The position numbers and the translations under genes are program-made. Positions 50,026-60,198 of a stretch of 64,000 bases of DNA are shown piece after piece; position 1 is the stretch's first letter; each line of letters begins with the position of its first letter. The stretch is from Acetivibrio clariflavus DSM 19732 (lineage in GTDB: Bacteria > Bacillota > Clostridia > Acetivibrionales > Acetivibrionaceae): positions 310,001 to 374,000 of the forward strand of contig NC_016627.1 in NCBI RefSeq assembly GCF_000237085.1, written 5' to 3'. The notes beneath the pieces were generated by a model, which had not been told where the DNA came from, searched no databases, and saw only the letters and a list, made by a program, of their open reading frames with translations.

Positions 50026-50220
50026 TTACTGCTGCAATATTTGTCTTACTTTACTTGAAAGTACTACAGATGAATGTCCGGAATTTTTGCCCTTTCGGCC
50101 GGGTAGAGTAATTGAATACAATCCGGCAATTCCAGTAATATCAAAATTTTCAGCCCCATAATCAAGACGATGCGCTCACCATGCCTCGGATAGTCAATAT
50201 TGATGTCTGGGTCTATGGGA
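50026..50220 (-). pseudogene. Unrecognised coding remnant
   Basis: In one minus frame, 49 codons read RLDYGAENFDITGIAGLY and then ITLPGRKGKNSGHSSVVLSS before a stop. Just upstream another frame reads DPDINIDYPRHGERIV. The protein-like composition suggests a broken gene with a frameshift. I do not recognise the family. Confidence 0.3.
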
Positions 50221-50338
50221 ACTTATAAACCGTTTTTAGCTTTTTTATTAACCGAACTTCACCAATCATATTCTATTCAAATGAATTGTTCTTTTATATA
50301 CATGATAAAAGCACTGTACGCATACTTTATTGTAGCAA

Positions 50339-51778
50339 TCATCTTTTCCAGGCATGTGGAGTGAACAAAACTAACAAAGGGAAAAATTCCAATCGTCCTG
50401 CGATCATGCAAAACGAAAGAACAATCTTTGAAAAAGAGGAAAATGTAGCGTAGTTCCCTGTCGGACCGACAATACCGAGCCCCGGACCTACATTGCTCAA
50501 TGAAGCAATTACCGCTGTTGCGCTCGAAACGATATCCTTGTTCTCAATGGATATGAGAAGAAGCGAAACAAAGAAAATTGCAAAATAAATAAAGAAAAAT
50601 AAAGCAGTTTTTGATACAATATCATTGCTTACTTTCTTCCCGTTAATCGACACAGTTTTTACGCTTCCGGGGTGAAAGATTTTGCCCAGCTCGACTTTAG
50701 CCGCTCTAAAAAGGATAATAAATCTTATAAGTTTTATACCGCCGCCGGTGGAACCAGCGCAGCACCCTGTAAACATTAAAAAAATCAATACACTTTTGCT
50801 CAAAGTAGGCCAAAGATTGAAATCTGTGGTTGCGAATCCTGTTGTCGATATGATGGATGTAACTTGAAAAGAAGAATGCCGTAATGCTTCCCAAATTCCG
50901 TTGTAAAGCCCGGAAATATTGATGGTAATGATGAGGATCGCTGTTATTACAATTCCCAAATATATCTTTAATTCAATGTCGTTTGCAAATTTTGTAAATT
51001 TTCTGCCAAATAAGGTAAAGTATAGTGAAAAATTAATTCCGAACAAAAACATAAACACAGTCATAATGATCTCAGCAACAATATTGTTGTATCCACCGAT
51101 GCTTGCATTCGTATTTGAAAAGCCGCCTGTTCCTGCAACAGAAAAAGCATTGGTGAATGAATCAAAAATCGAAAGACCGGCTATTTTGAGGAGAATAATC
51201 AGTATAACAGTCATTGCAAAATAAATCGTATACATGATTCTGGCTGTCTCTCGTATCTTGGGTACAATTTTATCAGGCGACGGCCCCGTGCTTTCCGCTC
51301 TTAAAAGATTAACCGATGACGCATTAATAGACGGCATGACCGCTATTATAAACACCAGGATACCCATGCCGCCAATCCAATGAGAAAAGCTTCGCCAAAA
51401 CAATATTCCTTTCGGCAGCACTTCAACGTTGGTTAAGACGGAAGAGCCAGTAGTCGAAAAACCTGATATGGATTCAAAAACACAGTCTATAAAACTATTG
51501 AAATATCCGGAAAAATAAAACGGTAACGCACCGAAAAGAGAGAGCATAATCCACGAAAAACCGGCAACAACAAAGGCATCCCTTGTTCTAAAATTTTTGT
51601 TTTTTGGGTTTAACTTAGCTAATATTGTACCTGCTGCGGCTAATATTAAAATTGACCACAGAAAAGCCGGGTGATCTCCACCACCATATATAAATGAAAC
51701 GGCAAGAGGGAAAAGCATGAATAATGCTTCTATCCTGAGTACATTTCCTATTAACTTAAAAATGAGCTTGTAATTCAT
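50339..51778 (-). CDS. trkH: TrkH-type potassium transport subunit
   Basis: Channel subunit of a Trk/Ktr K+ uptake system. The 479-residue protein has about ten hydrophobic helices and the repeated pore-loop motifs, for example SGFSTTGSSVLTN, FSVAGTGGFSNTNAS, ISTTGFATTDF and LSNVGPGLG, with GCCAGSTGGGIKLIR. It lies 46 bases after trkA, so they form an operon. Confidence 0.95.
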   Translation of the reverse strand: MNYKLIFKLIGNVLRIEALFMLFPLAVSFIYGGGDHPAFLWSILILAAAGTILAKLNPKNKNFRTRDAFVVAGFSWIMLSLFGALPFYFSGYFNSFIDCVFESISGFSTTGSSVLTNVEVLPKGILFWRSFSHWIGGMGILVFIIAVMPSINASSVNLLRAESTGPSPDKIVPKIRETARIMYTIYFAMTVILIILLKIAGLSIFDSFTNAFSVAGTGGFSNTNASIGGYNNIVAEIIMTVFMFLFGINFSLYFTLFGRKFTKFANDIELKIYLGIVITAILIITINISGLYNGIWEALRHSSFQVTSIISTTGFATTDFNLWPTLSKSVLIFLMFTGCCAGSTGGGIKLIRFIILFRAAKVELGKIFHPGSVKTVSINGKKVSNDIVSKTALFFFIYFAIFFVSLLLISIENKDIVSSATAVIASLSNVGPGLGIVGPTGNYATFSSFSKIVLSFCMIAGRLEFFPLLVLFTPHAWKR

Positions 51779-51824
51779 TTCACACTACCTTCTTTTTTAT
51801 TTTTTATAGTATTTGTCAAAATGA

Positions 51825-53222
51825 CTAGCTCTCTAAAATATCATCTAGTTCACGAATATCATTATTTTTCGAAATAATAATAACTCTGTCACCGATACGA
51901 ATCTGTGTTTCGCCAGACGGAATAATAACATCAAAGTCCCTGCTTATACAGCCTATTAAAATCCCTTTCTTCAGCCTTAATTTTTTTATAGGCATATCAA
52001 TGCATTTTGCTTTTTTGTTCACTTGAACTTCAATTGCTTCAACATTCCCGTCATCACCGGAATAAATCTGGTGCACGGTTATAATATTTCGTCCAACCGC
52101 CCCACTCAGTCCGTCAACATAGCGGATAACGGTTTTCGCCGTTATGTCTTGAGGTGTAATAATATTTCCTAACCATAGACCGAGGTTTTTAGCCATATTC
52201 TGATGAATATAGTTTATCTTTGTGATAATCTTCTTTACGCCCCTGCGCATGGCATAAAGGGAGATGAAAACGTTTTCTTCATCCCTGTCCGTCAGGCATA
52301 CACATGCGTCCATTCTGTCGATTCCTTCATCGATGAGAAGCTCTTCATTCGTTCCGTCTCCATGTATGAACAGGCAGTGCCGTTCAAGGGAGGAGGAAGA
52401 TAATGCTTCGCACAACGATTCGCATTTATTCCGGTCTTTTTCTATGATTTTTATATTTGCTTTCGTCGTATGTCTGTTTAAAAGTTCAACAAGGTAATGT
52501 GTTATTTTTCCTCCACCTATGACCATAATTTCCTGTGCTTTTTTAGACCTTCTTTTTATAAGGGTGAAGAACTTCATAATTTGAGACGGGCGCCCCATTA
52601 TCCAGATAATGTCGGATTCCTTAAAAATAAAATCTCCATTTGGAATTAACGCTTGGTTTTCCCTTTCAACGATGGCAAGAAGGATTCCCATATTACTGTC
52701 AAAAACCTGAGATACGCTCTTGCCAACGAAATATTCCGGTGTTTCAGATACTTTAAAAGAAACCAATTCTACTCGGTCTCCTATAAATGTAACTATATCG
52801 TCAGCAGCACGGTATCTCAAAATCCTTGAAATCTCTCTTGCCGTTTGCCTCTCAGGATTAATGACCATATCAATACCAAGGTCTTTCCAAAGCTTATTAT
52901 ATTCCAGCATATATTCAGGATTTCGCACTCTTGCTATCGAATGCTTTGTTCCAAGACGCTCTGCCATAATACAGCACAAGACATTTAATTCATCAGCATT
53001 CGTTGTACTTACAATTAAATCCGCATCTTTGGCACCGGCCTCAATTAGCGTCTTTTCATTTGCACCATTACCTGAAATGAATATTACATCAATTGGTTCA
53101 ACTGCTTTATTAAAAATATTTGGATTATTGTCTACGACCGTTACATGGATGTCTTCCTTTTCAGATAAGACCTTTGCTATCGTATAGCCGATCTTTCCGC
53201 ATCCAACAACGATAATCTTCAT
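51825..53222 (-). CDS. trkA: TrkA potassium transport regulator
   Basis: NAD(H)-binding gating subunit of the Trk system, on the cytoplasmic side. The 465-residue protein holds two RCK units, each with TrkA-N and TrkA-C parts. The first Rossmann motif is IVVGCGKIGYTIAKVL at the N-terminus, the second IMVIGGGKITHYLVELL near residue 230. AGGGAGATAATGCA precedes the ATG. Confidence 0.95.
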   Translation of the reverse strand: MKIIVVGCGKIGYTIAKVLSEKEDIHVTVVDNNPNIFNKAVEPIDVIFISGNGANEKTLIEAGAKDADLIVSTTNADELNVLCCIMAERLGTKHSIARVRNPEYMLEYNKLWKDLGIDMVINPERQTAREISRILRYRAADDIVTFIGDRVELVSFKVSETPEYFVGKSVSQVFDSNMGILLAIVERENQALIPNGDFIFKESDIIWIMGRPSQIMKFFTLIKRRSKKAQEIMVIGGGKITHYLVELLNRHTTKANIKIIEKDRNKCESLCEALSSSSLERHCLFIHGDGTNEELLIDEGIDRMDACVCLTDRDEENVFISLYAMRRGVKKIITKINYIHQNMAKNLGLWLGNIITPQDITAKTVIRYVDGLSGAVGRNIITVHQIYSGDDGNVEAIEVQVNKKAKCIDMPIKKLRLKKGILIGCISRDFDVIIPSGETQIRIGDRVIIISKNNDIRELDDILES

Positions 53223-53486
53223 ATTGCATTATCTCCCTCTCCGAAATCTAAGTCTTTCAATTATTTTCCCTCAAAGGCTGCAGCCCGTCCAAAATTTCCG
53301 TACAGTTCATTGTTAGAAATAATAAAGGGTAAAAACTTCACAAAAGAAGATCTTACCCTAAAGCTAAAATACCTTCAAGGATTGATCTGCTCGAAAAACG
53401 TGATTAAATTCATTTATATATAATATTATATGAGCAATAAAAAGTAAAGAAAGTAATTAAATTTAATTGTGTCAATTTACTGTAGG
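53223..53486 (-). other. Upstream region of trkA
   Basis: About 260 bases. It contains an imperfect hairpin (AGGGTAA with TTACCCT, inner CTTC/GAAG) at 53326-53359 that would lie in the trkA leader. I compared it by eye with the c-di-AMP (ydaO) riboswitch often found before K+ genes and saw no match. Confidence 0.3.
53474..53486 (+). repeat. Left copy of 13-bp direct repeat flanking IS30
   Basis: AATTTACTGTAGG occurs here and again at 56466-56478, immediately outside the two IS30 ends. It is probably the target-site duplication. Confidence 0.65.
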
Positions 53487-53562
53487 GGTTAATTGTAAAA
53501 TTAAATGCAACAGGTAAAATGTAGTAAAAAAATTAACAACCATAGTGAGAAATCATGTATGA

Positions 53563-54672
<1,110 letters not shown>

Positions 54673-54705
54673 GCCCTTCTTTCATGTGAATTATAGAGCT
54701 CATTT

Positions 54706-56352
54706 GAGGGGAGTCAAGGGTAAAGACTTCGTCTTGGGGAATGTAAGTAATTTTGTGTATCATAATTTATGTAATCCTTCTTTAGCAAGTAAATTTTAGT
54801 TGACAAGGTTTACAGAATATTGTTTTTTATTGCCTTTCCATTGTATATTATTGCCGGATTTGTTAAGTTTTATACATAAACTTGATTAAATCTGGCAATA
54901 ATCATTTATAATGGTCAGTATTAGCCTTTTAAACCTATATTTTTAATTTTGTGAGGTCTAGCCCATCCGGCGATGAGGATGAGCCCTTGAGGGCGGTGGG
55001 GGTGAATGCTCTTAAATATACTCTTCCAGCCTACCTGGATATTGGATTACCAATTGGCTAAGTACTCTATCCCAGTTTTTGTAACGTTGTGTCCATTTTT
55101 TTACTACATTCATTGATGCTAAATATAAAATCTTTTCTAGTGAACTGTCTGTTGGAAATATTGTTTTTGTTTTTGTGACCTTACGAAACTGACGATGTAG
55201 TCCTTCAATTATATTTGTAGTATAAATTATTTTTCGTATTTCTTCTGGAAATTTGAAAAATGGACTTATAACATCCCAGTTATTTTCCCAACTACGTATT
55301 GCAAAAGGATATTCCTTTCCCCACTTTTCTTTAAGTTCATAAAGTTTTTCTAATGCTATTTCTTCATTAATAGCATGATATACTTCTTTGAAATCATTAC
55401 TAAATGCTTTTAGGTCTTTGTATGGCACATACTTAAAAGAATTTCTCAGCTGATGTATTATGCAACGCTGCACTTCAGATTTTGGATATGCAGCATTTAT
55501 GGCTTCCTTAAGTCCGGTAAGTCCATCAACACAAAAAATTAAAACATCCTGTACTCCTCTATTTTTAAGGTCATTCAGTACACCAAGCCAAAACTTTGAG
55601 GATTCATTGTCACCAATCCAGATCCCTAAAATATCCTTATATCCATCAATAGTAACACCTAGAACAACATAAGCTGCCCTGTTTATTATTCTTCCGTCAT
55701 CCTTAACTTTATAGTGTATTGCATCCATAAAAACAAAAGAGTATATAGGTTCAAGAGGTCTTTGTTGCCATTCCTTAATCTCTGGAGCAATTCTATCAGT
55801 AATCTTACTAACCATCTCTGCTGATAGGCTAAAACCATAAAGTTCTTCAATTTGTTGACTGATATCCCTTGTAGACATTCCTCTTGCATATAAAGCTATA
55901 ACTTTTTCTTCAATTCCAGAAACATTACGTTGATATTTAGGAATAATTTTAGGTTGAAATTCGCCTTTACGATCTCTTGGTACTTGTATATCAATTTCTC
56001 CAAACTCACTTTTTATTTTTTTAGGCGTATAACCGTTACGACTATTATCAGTTTTTTTATTTTCTGCATCATCTTTAGCATATCCTAATTTTGCTTCAAG
56101 TTCTGCTTCTAAAAGTTCTTGTATTATATCTTTAAAAATGTCTTTAAGATATTCATTAATATCAGATACACTTTGGAAATTATTTTCCCGAACTAATTGT
56201 TTGATTTGTTCTTTTGTTAACGTTGACATAAAGTTCTCCTCCTTAGCTTTTATTATTATTAATCCTTGCCAAGAAGGAGAACATTCAATCATCTATACAC
56301 AAATTTTTTTACATCCTCTCGTCTTGCCTGACGGCAACCCTTGACATCCCTC
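54706..56352 (-). mobile_element. IS256-type element nested in the IS30 element
   Basis: Outer inverted repeats read GAGGGGAGTCAAGGGT at the left and, complemented at the right, GAGGGATGTCAAGGGT. Further in, GTAAGTAATTTTGTGTAT and ATACACAAATTTTTTTAC also pair. The ends are approximate because no exact 8-9 bp target duplication could be fixed; GCTCA occurs on both sides. It contains one transposase gene on the minus strand. Confidence 0.65.
55012..56229 (-). CDS. IS256-family (Mutator-like) transposase
   Basis: The 405-residue DDE transposase has FGEIDIQVPRDRKGEFQPKI and YARGMSTRDISQQIEELYG, catalytic-core segments FVFMDAIHYKVKDDG and FCVDGLTGLKEAINAAYPKSEVQRCIIHQLRNSFKYV, and TTNIIEGLHRQFRKVTKTK. 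The ATG behind AGGAGGAG is used; a frame opening 21 codons upstream has no ribosome site. Full length, so possibly active. Confidence 0.94.
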   Translation of the reverse strand: MSTLTKEQIKQLVRENNFQSVSDINEYLKDIFKDIIQELLEAELEAKLGYAKDDAENKKTDNSRNGYTPKKIKSEFGEIDIQVPRDRKGEFQPKIIPKYQRNVSGIEEKVIALYARGMSTRDISQQIEELYGFSLSAEMVSKITDRIAPEIKEWQQRPLEPIYSFVFMDAIHYKVKDDGRIINRAAYVVLGVTIDGYKDILGIWIGDNESSKFWLGVLNDLKNRGVQDVLIFCVDGLTGLKEAINAAYPKSEVQRCIIHQLRNSFKYVPYKDLKAFSNDFKEVYHAINEEIALEKLYELKEKWGKEYPFAIRSWENNWDVISPFFKFPEEIRKIIYTTNIIEGLHRQFRKVTKTKTIFPTDSSLEKILYLASMNVVKKWTQRYKNWDRVLSQLVIQYPGRLEEYI

Positions 56353-56465
56353 TGCATTCGCTCAAATAAATAACCAAGAAGGGCTTAAGGATAATATTGT
56401 GGATTTACCACCTAAACAAAAAATGATTTCTACTATAGGTGTTGCATTTAATATTGCAATTTAAA

Positions 56466-56478
56466 AATTTACTGTAGG
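56466..56478 (+). repeat. Right copy of 13-bp direct repeat flanking IS30
   Basis: Second copy of AATTTACTGTAGG, adjoining the right IS30 inverted repeat. Confidence 0.65.
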
Positions 56479-56619
56479 AAATAGTTTTGATACCGTACTG
56501 TTGATGTATCTTTAGCAACAATTTTTAGCACTTTGTATTTCCAATGTATTTTCCTGTTATTAATAATATTTCAAGGTTGCCAATTTTTCATCTTGCAGTA
56601 GTATTTGACCCTTTTTGCG

Positions 56620-56776
56620 TTTGCTTTATAAGTTTCTTAGTCATTTTTTATAACCTCTCTTCTTACTTTTTTTCCCTTATAAAATCTGTCACTTTCCCTT
56701 TAATTGCCTTAGATGCCCTTAATCGCACATTTACCTGATCTATCTATACTCCAGCCCATTGGTCTACTGCTTATTC
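56620..56776 (+). repeat. 157-bp direct repeat, left copy (abuts IS66)
   Basis: Identical over 157 bases to the copy at 59646-59802; I compared both base by base. It ends exactly at the first base of the IS66 left end. On the minus strand it encodes what looks like the end of an ISLre2 transposase. Confidence 0.92.
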
Positions 56777-56860
56777 GTAACCGTCAAATAGATCATCACA
56801 TAGTAAAATGGTTGCATAGTTGATACAATCACTGTAAAAAAGAATAAACGGAGTGATTGT

Positions 56861-57214
56861 ATGGACATGGAAAAAGTAACAACTGAACAACAATTATCTA
56901 GGTGGGCACAATTAATACAAAACCGGCTTGAAAGTGGGCAAAGTATCAAAGAGTTTTGCCGAACGAATGGAGTAAGCAAAGCTACATACTACTATTGGCA
57001 AAAGAAAGTCAGTGAAGCAAAGTGTACAGTAGTTGAAGAAGTAAAAGAACCCAAAATCGAAGTACCAAGTGGATGGATGCAGCTTGCATCGAAACCGGTG
57101 TACCCTGCAAAAGCTACACTGGAAATTAAAATTAATGGCTGTAATGTCACTGTAAATACGGAAACAGACTTAGAATTATTGAAAAAAGTTTGCCAGGTGT
57201 TGATGTCGTTATGA
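56861..57214 (+). CDS. tnpA: IS66 accessory protein TnpA
   Basis: 117 residues. The helix-turn-helix region QNRLESGQSIKEFCRTNGVSKATYYYWQKKV is typical of the IS66 first gene, and the C-terminal half ends in LEIKINGCNVTVNTETDLELLKKVCQVL. Its TGA stop overlaps the ATG of tnpB in ATGA. Confidence 0.9.
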   Translation: MDMEKVTTEQQLSRWAQLIQNRLESGQSIKEFCRTNGVSKATYYYWQKKVSEAKCTVVEEVKEPKIEVPSGWMQLASKPVYPAKATLEIKINGCNVTVNTETDLELLKKVCQVLMSL

Positions 57215-57564
57215 TAAGATGGAATGAAAAACCAGTGTATCTTTGCGGAAGATTAACGGATATGAGGAAATCTATCAACGGATTAATAACACTGGTACAA
57301 GAAAGTTTCTCACTTGATCCGTTTATGAATGCACTGTTTGTGTTCTGTAACAGAAATAGAAACAGGATAAAAATCCTTGAATGGGATGGAGATGGGTTTT
57401 GGCTGTACTTTAAGAGGCTAGAACGAGGGCGATTTCGCTGGCCAACAGAAGAAGATTCAACCACAATGCTTCTTGATGTAAACGAATTAGCTTGTCTTAT
57501 TGATAGTGCCAGATTAGAGAAAAAGCTCAGGAGAAAGGAAGTTTTAGAGCGTCAAATTTCGTAA
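57211..57564 (+). CDS. tnpB: IS66 accessory protein TnpB (Orf2)
   Basis: The 117-residue IS66 Orf2 protein has VYLCGRLTDMRKSINGL, NALFVFCNRNRNRIKILEWDGDGFWLYFKRLERGRF and W PTEE-type spacing, all family hallmarks. The start is the ATGA overlap with tnpA, indicating coupled translation. It is needed for IS66 transposition, with unknown biochemical role. Confidence 0.93.
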   Translation: MIRWNEKPVYLCGRLTDMRKSINGLITLVQESFSLDPFMNALFVFCNRNRNRIKILEWDGDGFWLYFKRLERGRFRWPTEEDSTTMLLDVNELACLIDSARLEKKLRRKEVLERQIS

Positions 57565-57628
57565 GAAGAAATTCAAAAAAAGGATCAAAAAGCTGGATTT
57601 AATGTAATTTTTATGGTAATATTATCCC

Positions 57629-59238
57629 ATGAAGAGACAAGAAATTTCAGTAGAAAAATTACTTGGTATAATTGAAGAAAAGGATCGCAGGATTGCCGAG
57701 TTGGAACAGCAAGTCCAATGGTTCATGGAACAAATACGCCTTTCAAAGCGTAAACAATTCGGTGTTATCTTGGCGAACAAACAAAGATTGAGCAAATCAA
57801 TCTTTTTAATAATGAAGAGGAAGAGACTCATAATTTAGCTATTACCGAGCAAGAAAGGATAGAAGTAAAAGCTCATTACCGTAAGAGAACACGTCTAACA
57901 ACAGATAAACTTCCTGAAGATTTACCGGTGGAGGTAATAGAGCACAAGTTACCCGAAAAGGGATGTATTTGCCAGGAATGCGGTAGTGAATTGCATACAA
58001 TGGGAAAGGAAACTCGTGATGAGTTGAAGATTATTCCGGCAAAAGCGGTAATAGTGCGTCATATTAGGCATGTTTATTCATGCCGGAACTGTGAAAAAAC
58101 ATCCGACCATACTTCCATTGTAAAGGCAGATATACCGGAACCGGTCATAAAGGGAAGTTTTGCATCTCCTGAGACAATTGCCCATATAGCTACACAAAAA
58201 TTCATGATGGGGTCTCCCTTATATCGTCAGGAGCAGGAATGGAAACAAAATGGCATTGAGATATCAAGGCAGACAATGTCAAATTGGTTGATAAAAGCCT
58301 GTGAGAATTGGCTGGAACCGATATATGAGGAGATGAAGAAACGGCTGTGTGAGCATGAGGTACTGCATGCAGATGAAACAGTGGTACAGGTGCTAAAAGA
58401 ACCAGGGAAGGCGGCACAGTCGAAGAGTTACATGTGGCTGTACCGAACGAGCGGGGAGGCAAAACATCAGATAATACTTTATGACTACCAGCCGGACAGA
58501 AAACATATACATCCGGAGGAATTTCTAAAAGAATTTAGTGGATATTTACATGCAGACGGATATAACGGGTATTACAAGCTGCCCGAAAAAATTACTGTAA
58601 TAGGTTGTTGGGCCCATGTACGGCGAAAGTTTTTTGAAGCGATGGAAGCCCTGCCCAAAGAAAAGCAAGCAACATCTAATGCAGCGAAGGGAGTAACATA
58701 TTGTGATAAACTGTTTCATTTAGAGAAACAGTTTGCATTGCTGTGCCCGGAAAACCGGTTAGAAGGAAGAAAGAAGCAATCAAAGCCTATCATAGATGAA
58801 TTTTATGATTGGATAAGAAAATTAAATGTACTACCCAAAACCCATCTGGGTAAAGCAGTACAATATGCGCAGTCCCAGCGAAAATATCTTGAGAGGTATA
58901 TACTGGATGGACGATTGGAGATATCAAATAACCGTGCAGAGCGAAGTATAAAGCCTTTCGTAATCGGACGGAAGAATTGGCTTTTCAGTAATACGCCAGG
59001 TGGTGCGAGAACGAGCGCGGTGTATTACAGTCTTGTTGAAACAGCAAAAGAGAATGGATTGAATCCTTTTGAATATTTGTCATGGATATTTAGTCAAGCC
59101 CCTAATCTAGGGAAGCCTGGTTATGTGAGCACATTTGCTGATTTTCTGCCTGGTAGAATGAAAATACCTGCTAAGGTGTTTATACCGCAATCCAAAAGAA
59201 CAGAGCCTGAGAAATATGCGTGGGAGGAAGATGAATGA
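57629..59238 (+). pseudogene. tnpC: IS66 transposase TnpC, interrupted by one frameshift
   Basis: Codons 1-46 give the N-terminal coiled coil ending QIRLSKRKQFGV. The reading then leaves the family sequence, while another frame continues from about 57770 as EQTKIEQINLFNNEEEE and runs to the stop. The downstream part has the zinc region (CICQECGSE...CRNCEK) and the DDE core (LHADETVVQVL, YLHADGYNGYY, ISNNRAERSIKPFVIGRKNWLF). One base is missing (or two added) at about 57764-57773. A programmed shift is less likely because no good slippery site is present. Confidence 0.85.
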
Positions 59239-59519
59239 AAGTTGGAAAACATACGATATTTATGATCAAATTTATCACGTATTTTATTAATGGGGGAATA
59301 GAGAGGTATTTATTTGATATAGATTATTCTGGTTATGTAATAGAGCATTTTCCATATATGGAGAATGAGAACAGCGAATTAGCAGAAAGATTTGCTTATA
59401 CTGTGGATCAGGCATATGAACTCGGAACATCTCTTGGTTTGTCAGATGAAGAGTTCAGAATGGAAATTGCCAATGCTTTCAATGAATGGTTGGGTGAAAA
59501 AAGACCCAACTTAATTTAG
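59235..59519 (+). CDS. Small ORF overlapping tnpC inside IS66
   Basis: 94 residues, starting in an ATGA overlap with the tnpC stop, so it should be translated with it. The C-terminal half is acidic and helical (LAERFAYTVDQAYELGTSLGLSDEEFRMEIANAFNEWLGEKR). I do not recognise the family. It lies within the IS66 ends, so it is either an accessory transposition gene or a passenger. Confidence 0.65.
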   Translation: MKVGKHTIFMIKFITYFINGGIERYLFDIDYSGYVIEHFPYMENENSELAERFAYTVDQAYELGTSLGLSDEEFRMEIANAFNEWLGEKRPNLI

Positions 59520-59555
59520 ATGCACATAGGTTGTAAAAATTAAAGATTAAGTTTT

Positions 59556-59601
59556 GGTTGAAAAAGTTTTATCGATTTACAAAACTTTTCCAACCATTTT
59601 T
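59556..59601 (+). terminator. Terminator inside the IS66 right end
   Basis: GGTTGAAAAAGTTTT pairs with AAAACTTTTCCAACC (one mismatch) around ten bases, followed by ATTTTTATT. Confidence 0.75.
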
Positions 59602-59645
59602 ATTAATGATTGTGTCATTCATGTGCGGGCCTGTTTGACGCTTAC

Positions 59646-59802
59646 TTTGCTTTATAAGTTTCTTAGTCATTTTTTATAACCTCTCTTCTTACTTTTTTTC
59701 CCTTATAAAATCTGTCACTTTCCCTTTAATTGCCTTAGATGCCCTTAATCGCACATTTACCTGATCTATCTATACTCCAGCCCATTGGTCTACTGCTTAT
59801 TC
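59646..59802 (+). repeat. 157-bp direct repeat, right copy (abuts IS66)
   Basis: Exact second copy of 56620-56776. It begins at the first base after the IS66 right end. Confidence 0.92.
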
Positions 59803-60010
59803 TTGCTGCTAATACGGCTATTATGCCTTTCTTACTTTATCCCACTATCTTTTCTTATTATTCGCTTGTATCTACATTACTTTTATTATTACTTTCCAAT
59901 TGTTTTTAAAATATTGACAACATTCCTTTATTTCTTTTTGTTCTAGTTTTCCGCTACAAAATAATTCATTTATGACTATTCCTGACTTCTCTAAAAATGA
60001 GGTTATTCAG
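59650..60010 (-). pseudogene. Probable ISLre2 (UPF0236) transposase remnant
   Basis: Minus-strand fragments in different frames read, in order, EIKECCQYFKNNWKVI, then VLAARISSRPMGWS, then DQVNVRLRASKAIKGKVTDFI before a stop. These resemble the C-terminal ISLre2 pattern (YL..NW, then H.S.R.SSRPmGWS, then gad.m.rLRa). Several stops and frame changes show it is dead. The IS66 sits at its 3' end. The identification is by memory of the family and should be treated as tentative. Confidence 0.45.
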
Positions 60011-60198
60011 CTAACTTTAAAAAGAACCAATTTCAGAGTAGTATTAGCAGTTGCCTGCGGTCTATTTTTTTGGCAGCTGCGCGTAGGAACATATCAATGT
60101 ATTTTTCGATCATTTTTGCTGGCCATTTATAGGTTGTGATATATTTAACAAGTTTATGATATAGATTAAACCCTTGCAGAAAACAGTGAATTTACATA

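Larger units (their letters stand above)
56777..59645 (+). mobile_element. IS66-family insertion sequence
   Basis: The 2,869-base element has ends GTAACCGTCAAATAG and the complement of GTAAGCGTCAAACAG (13 of 15 matches), the usual IS66 tips. It carries tnpA, tnpB, a frameshifted tnpC and a small fourth gene overlapping tnpC. The ordinary 8-bp target duplication is absent; instead exact 157-bp direct repeats adjoin both ends. Confidence 0.88.

Noticed and set aside
53326-53359. c-di-AMP (ydaO) riboswitch before trkA
   Set aside because: The hairpin is a simple stem; conserved ydaO segments are not visible.
54698-56365. Exact target duplication for the IS256-type element
   Set aside because: Only GCTCA is shared by the two flanks; the following three bases differ, so no 8-9 bp duplication can be stated.
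57764-57838. Programmed -1 frameshifting in IS66 tnpC
   Set aside because: The overlap has no X-XXY-YYZ heptamer in the right phase; the nearest (ATC TTT TTA) pairs poorly and lies after the point where family similarity is lost.
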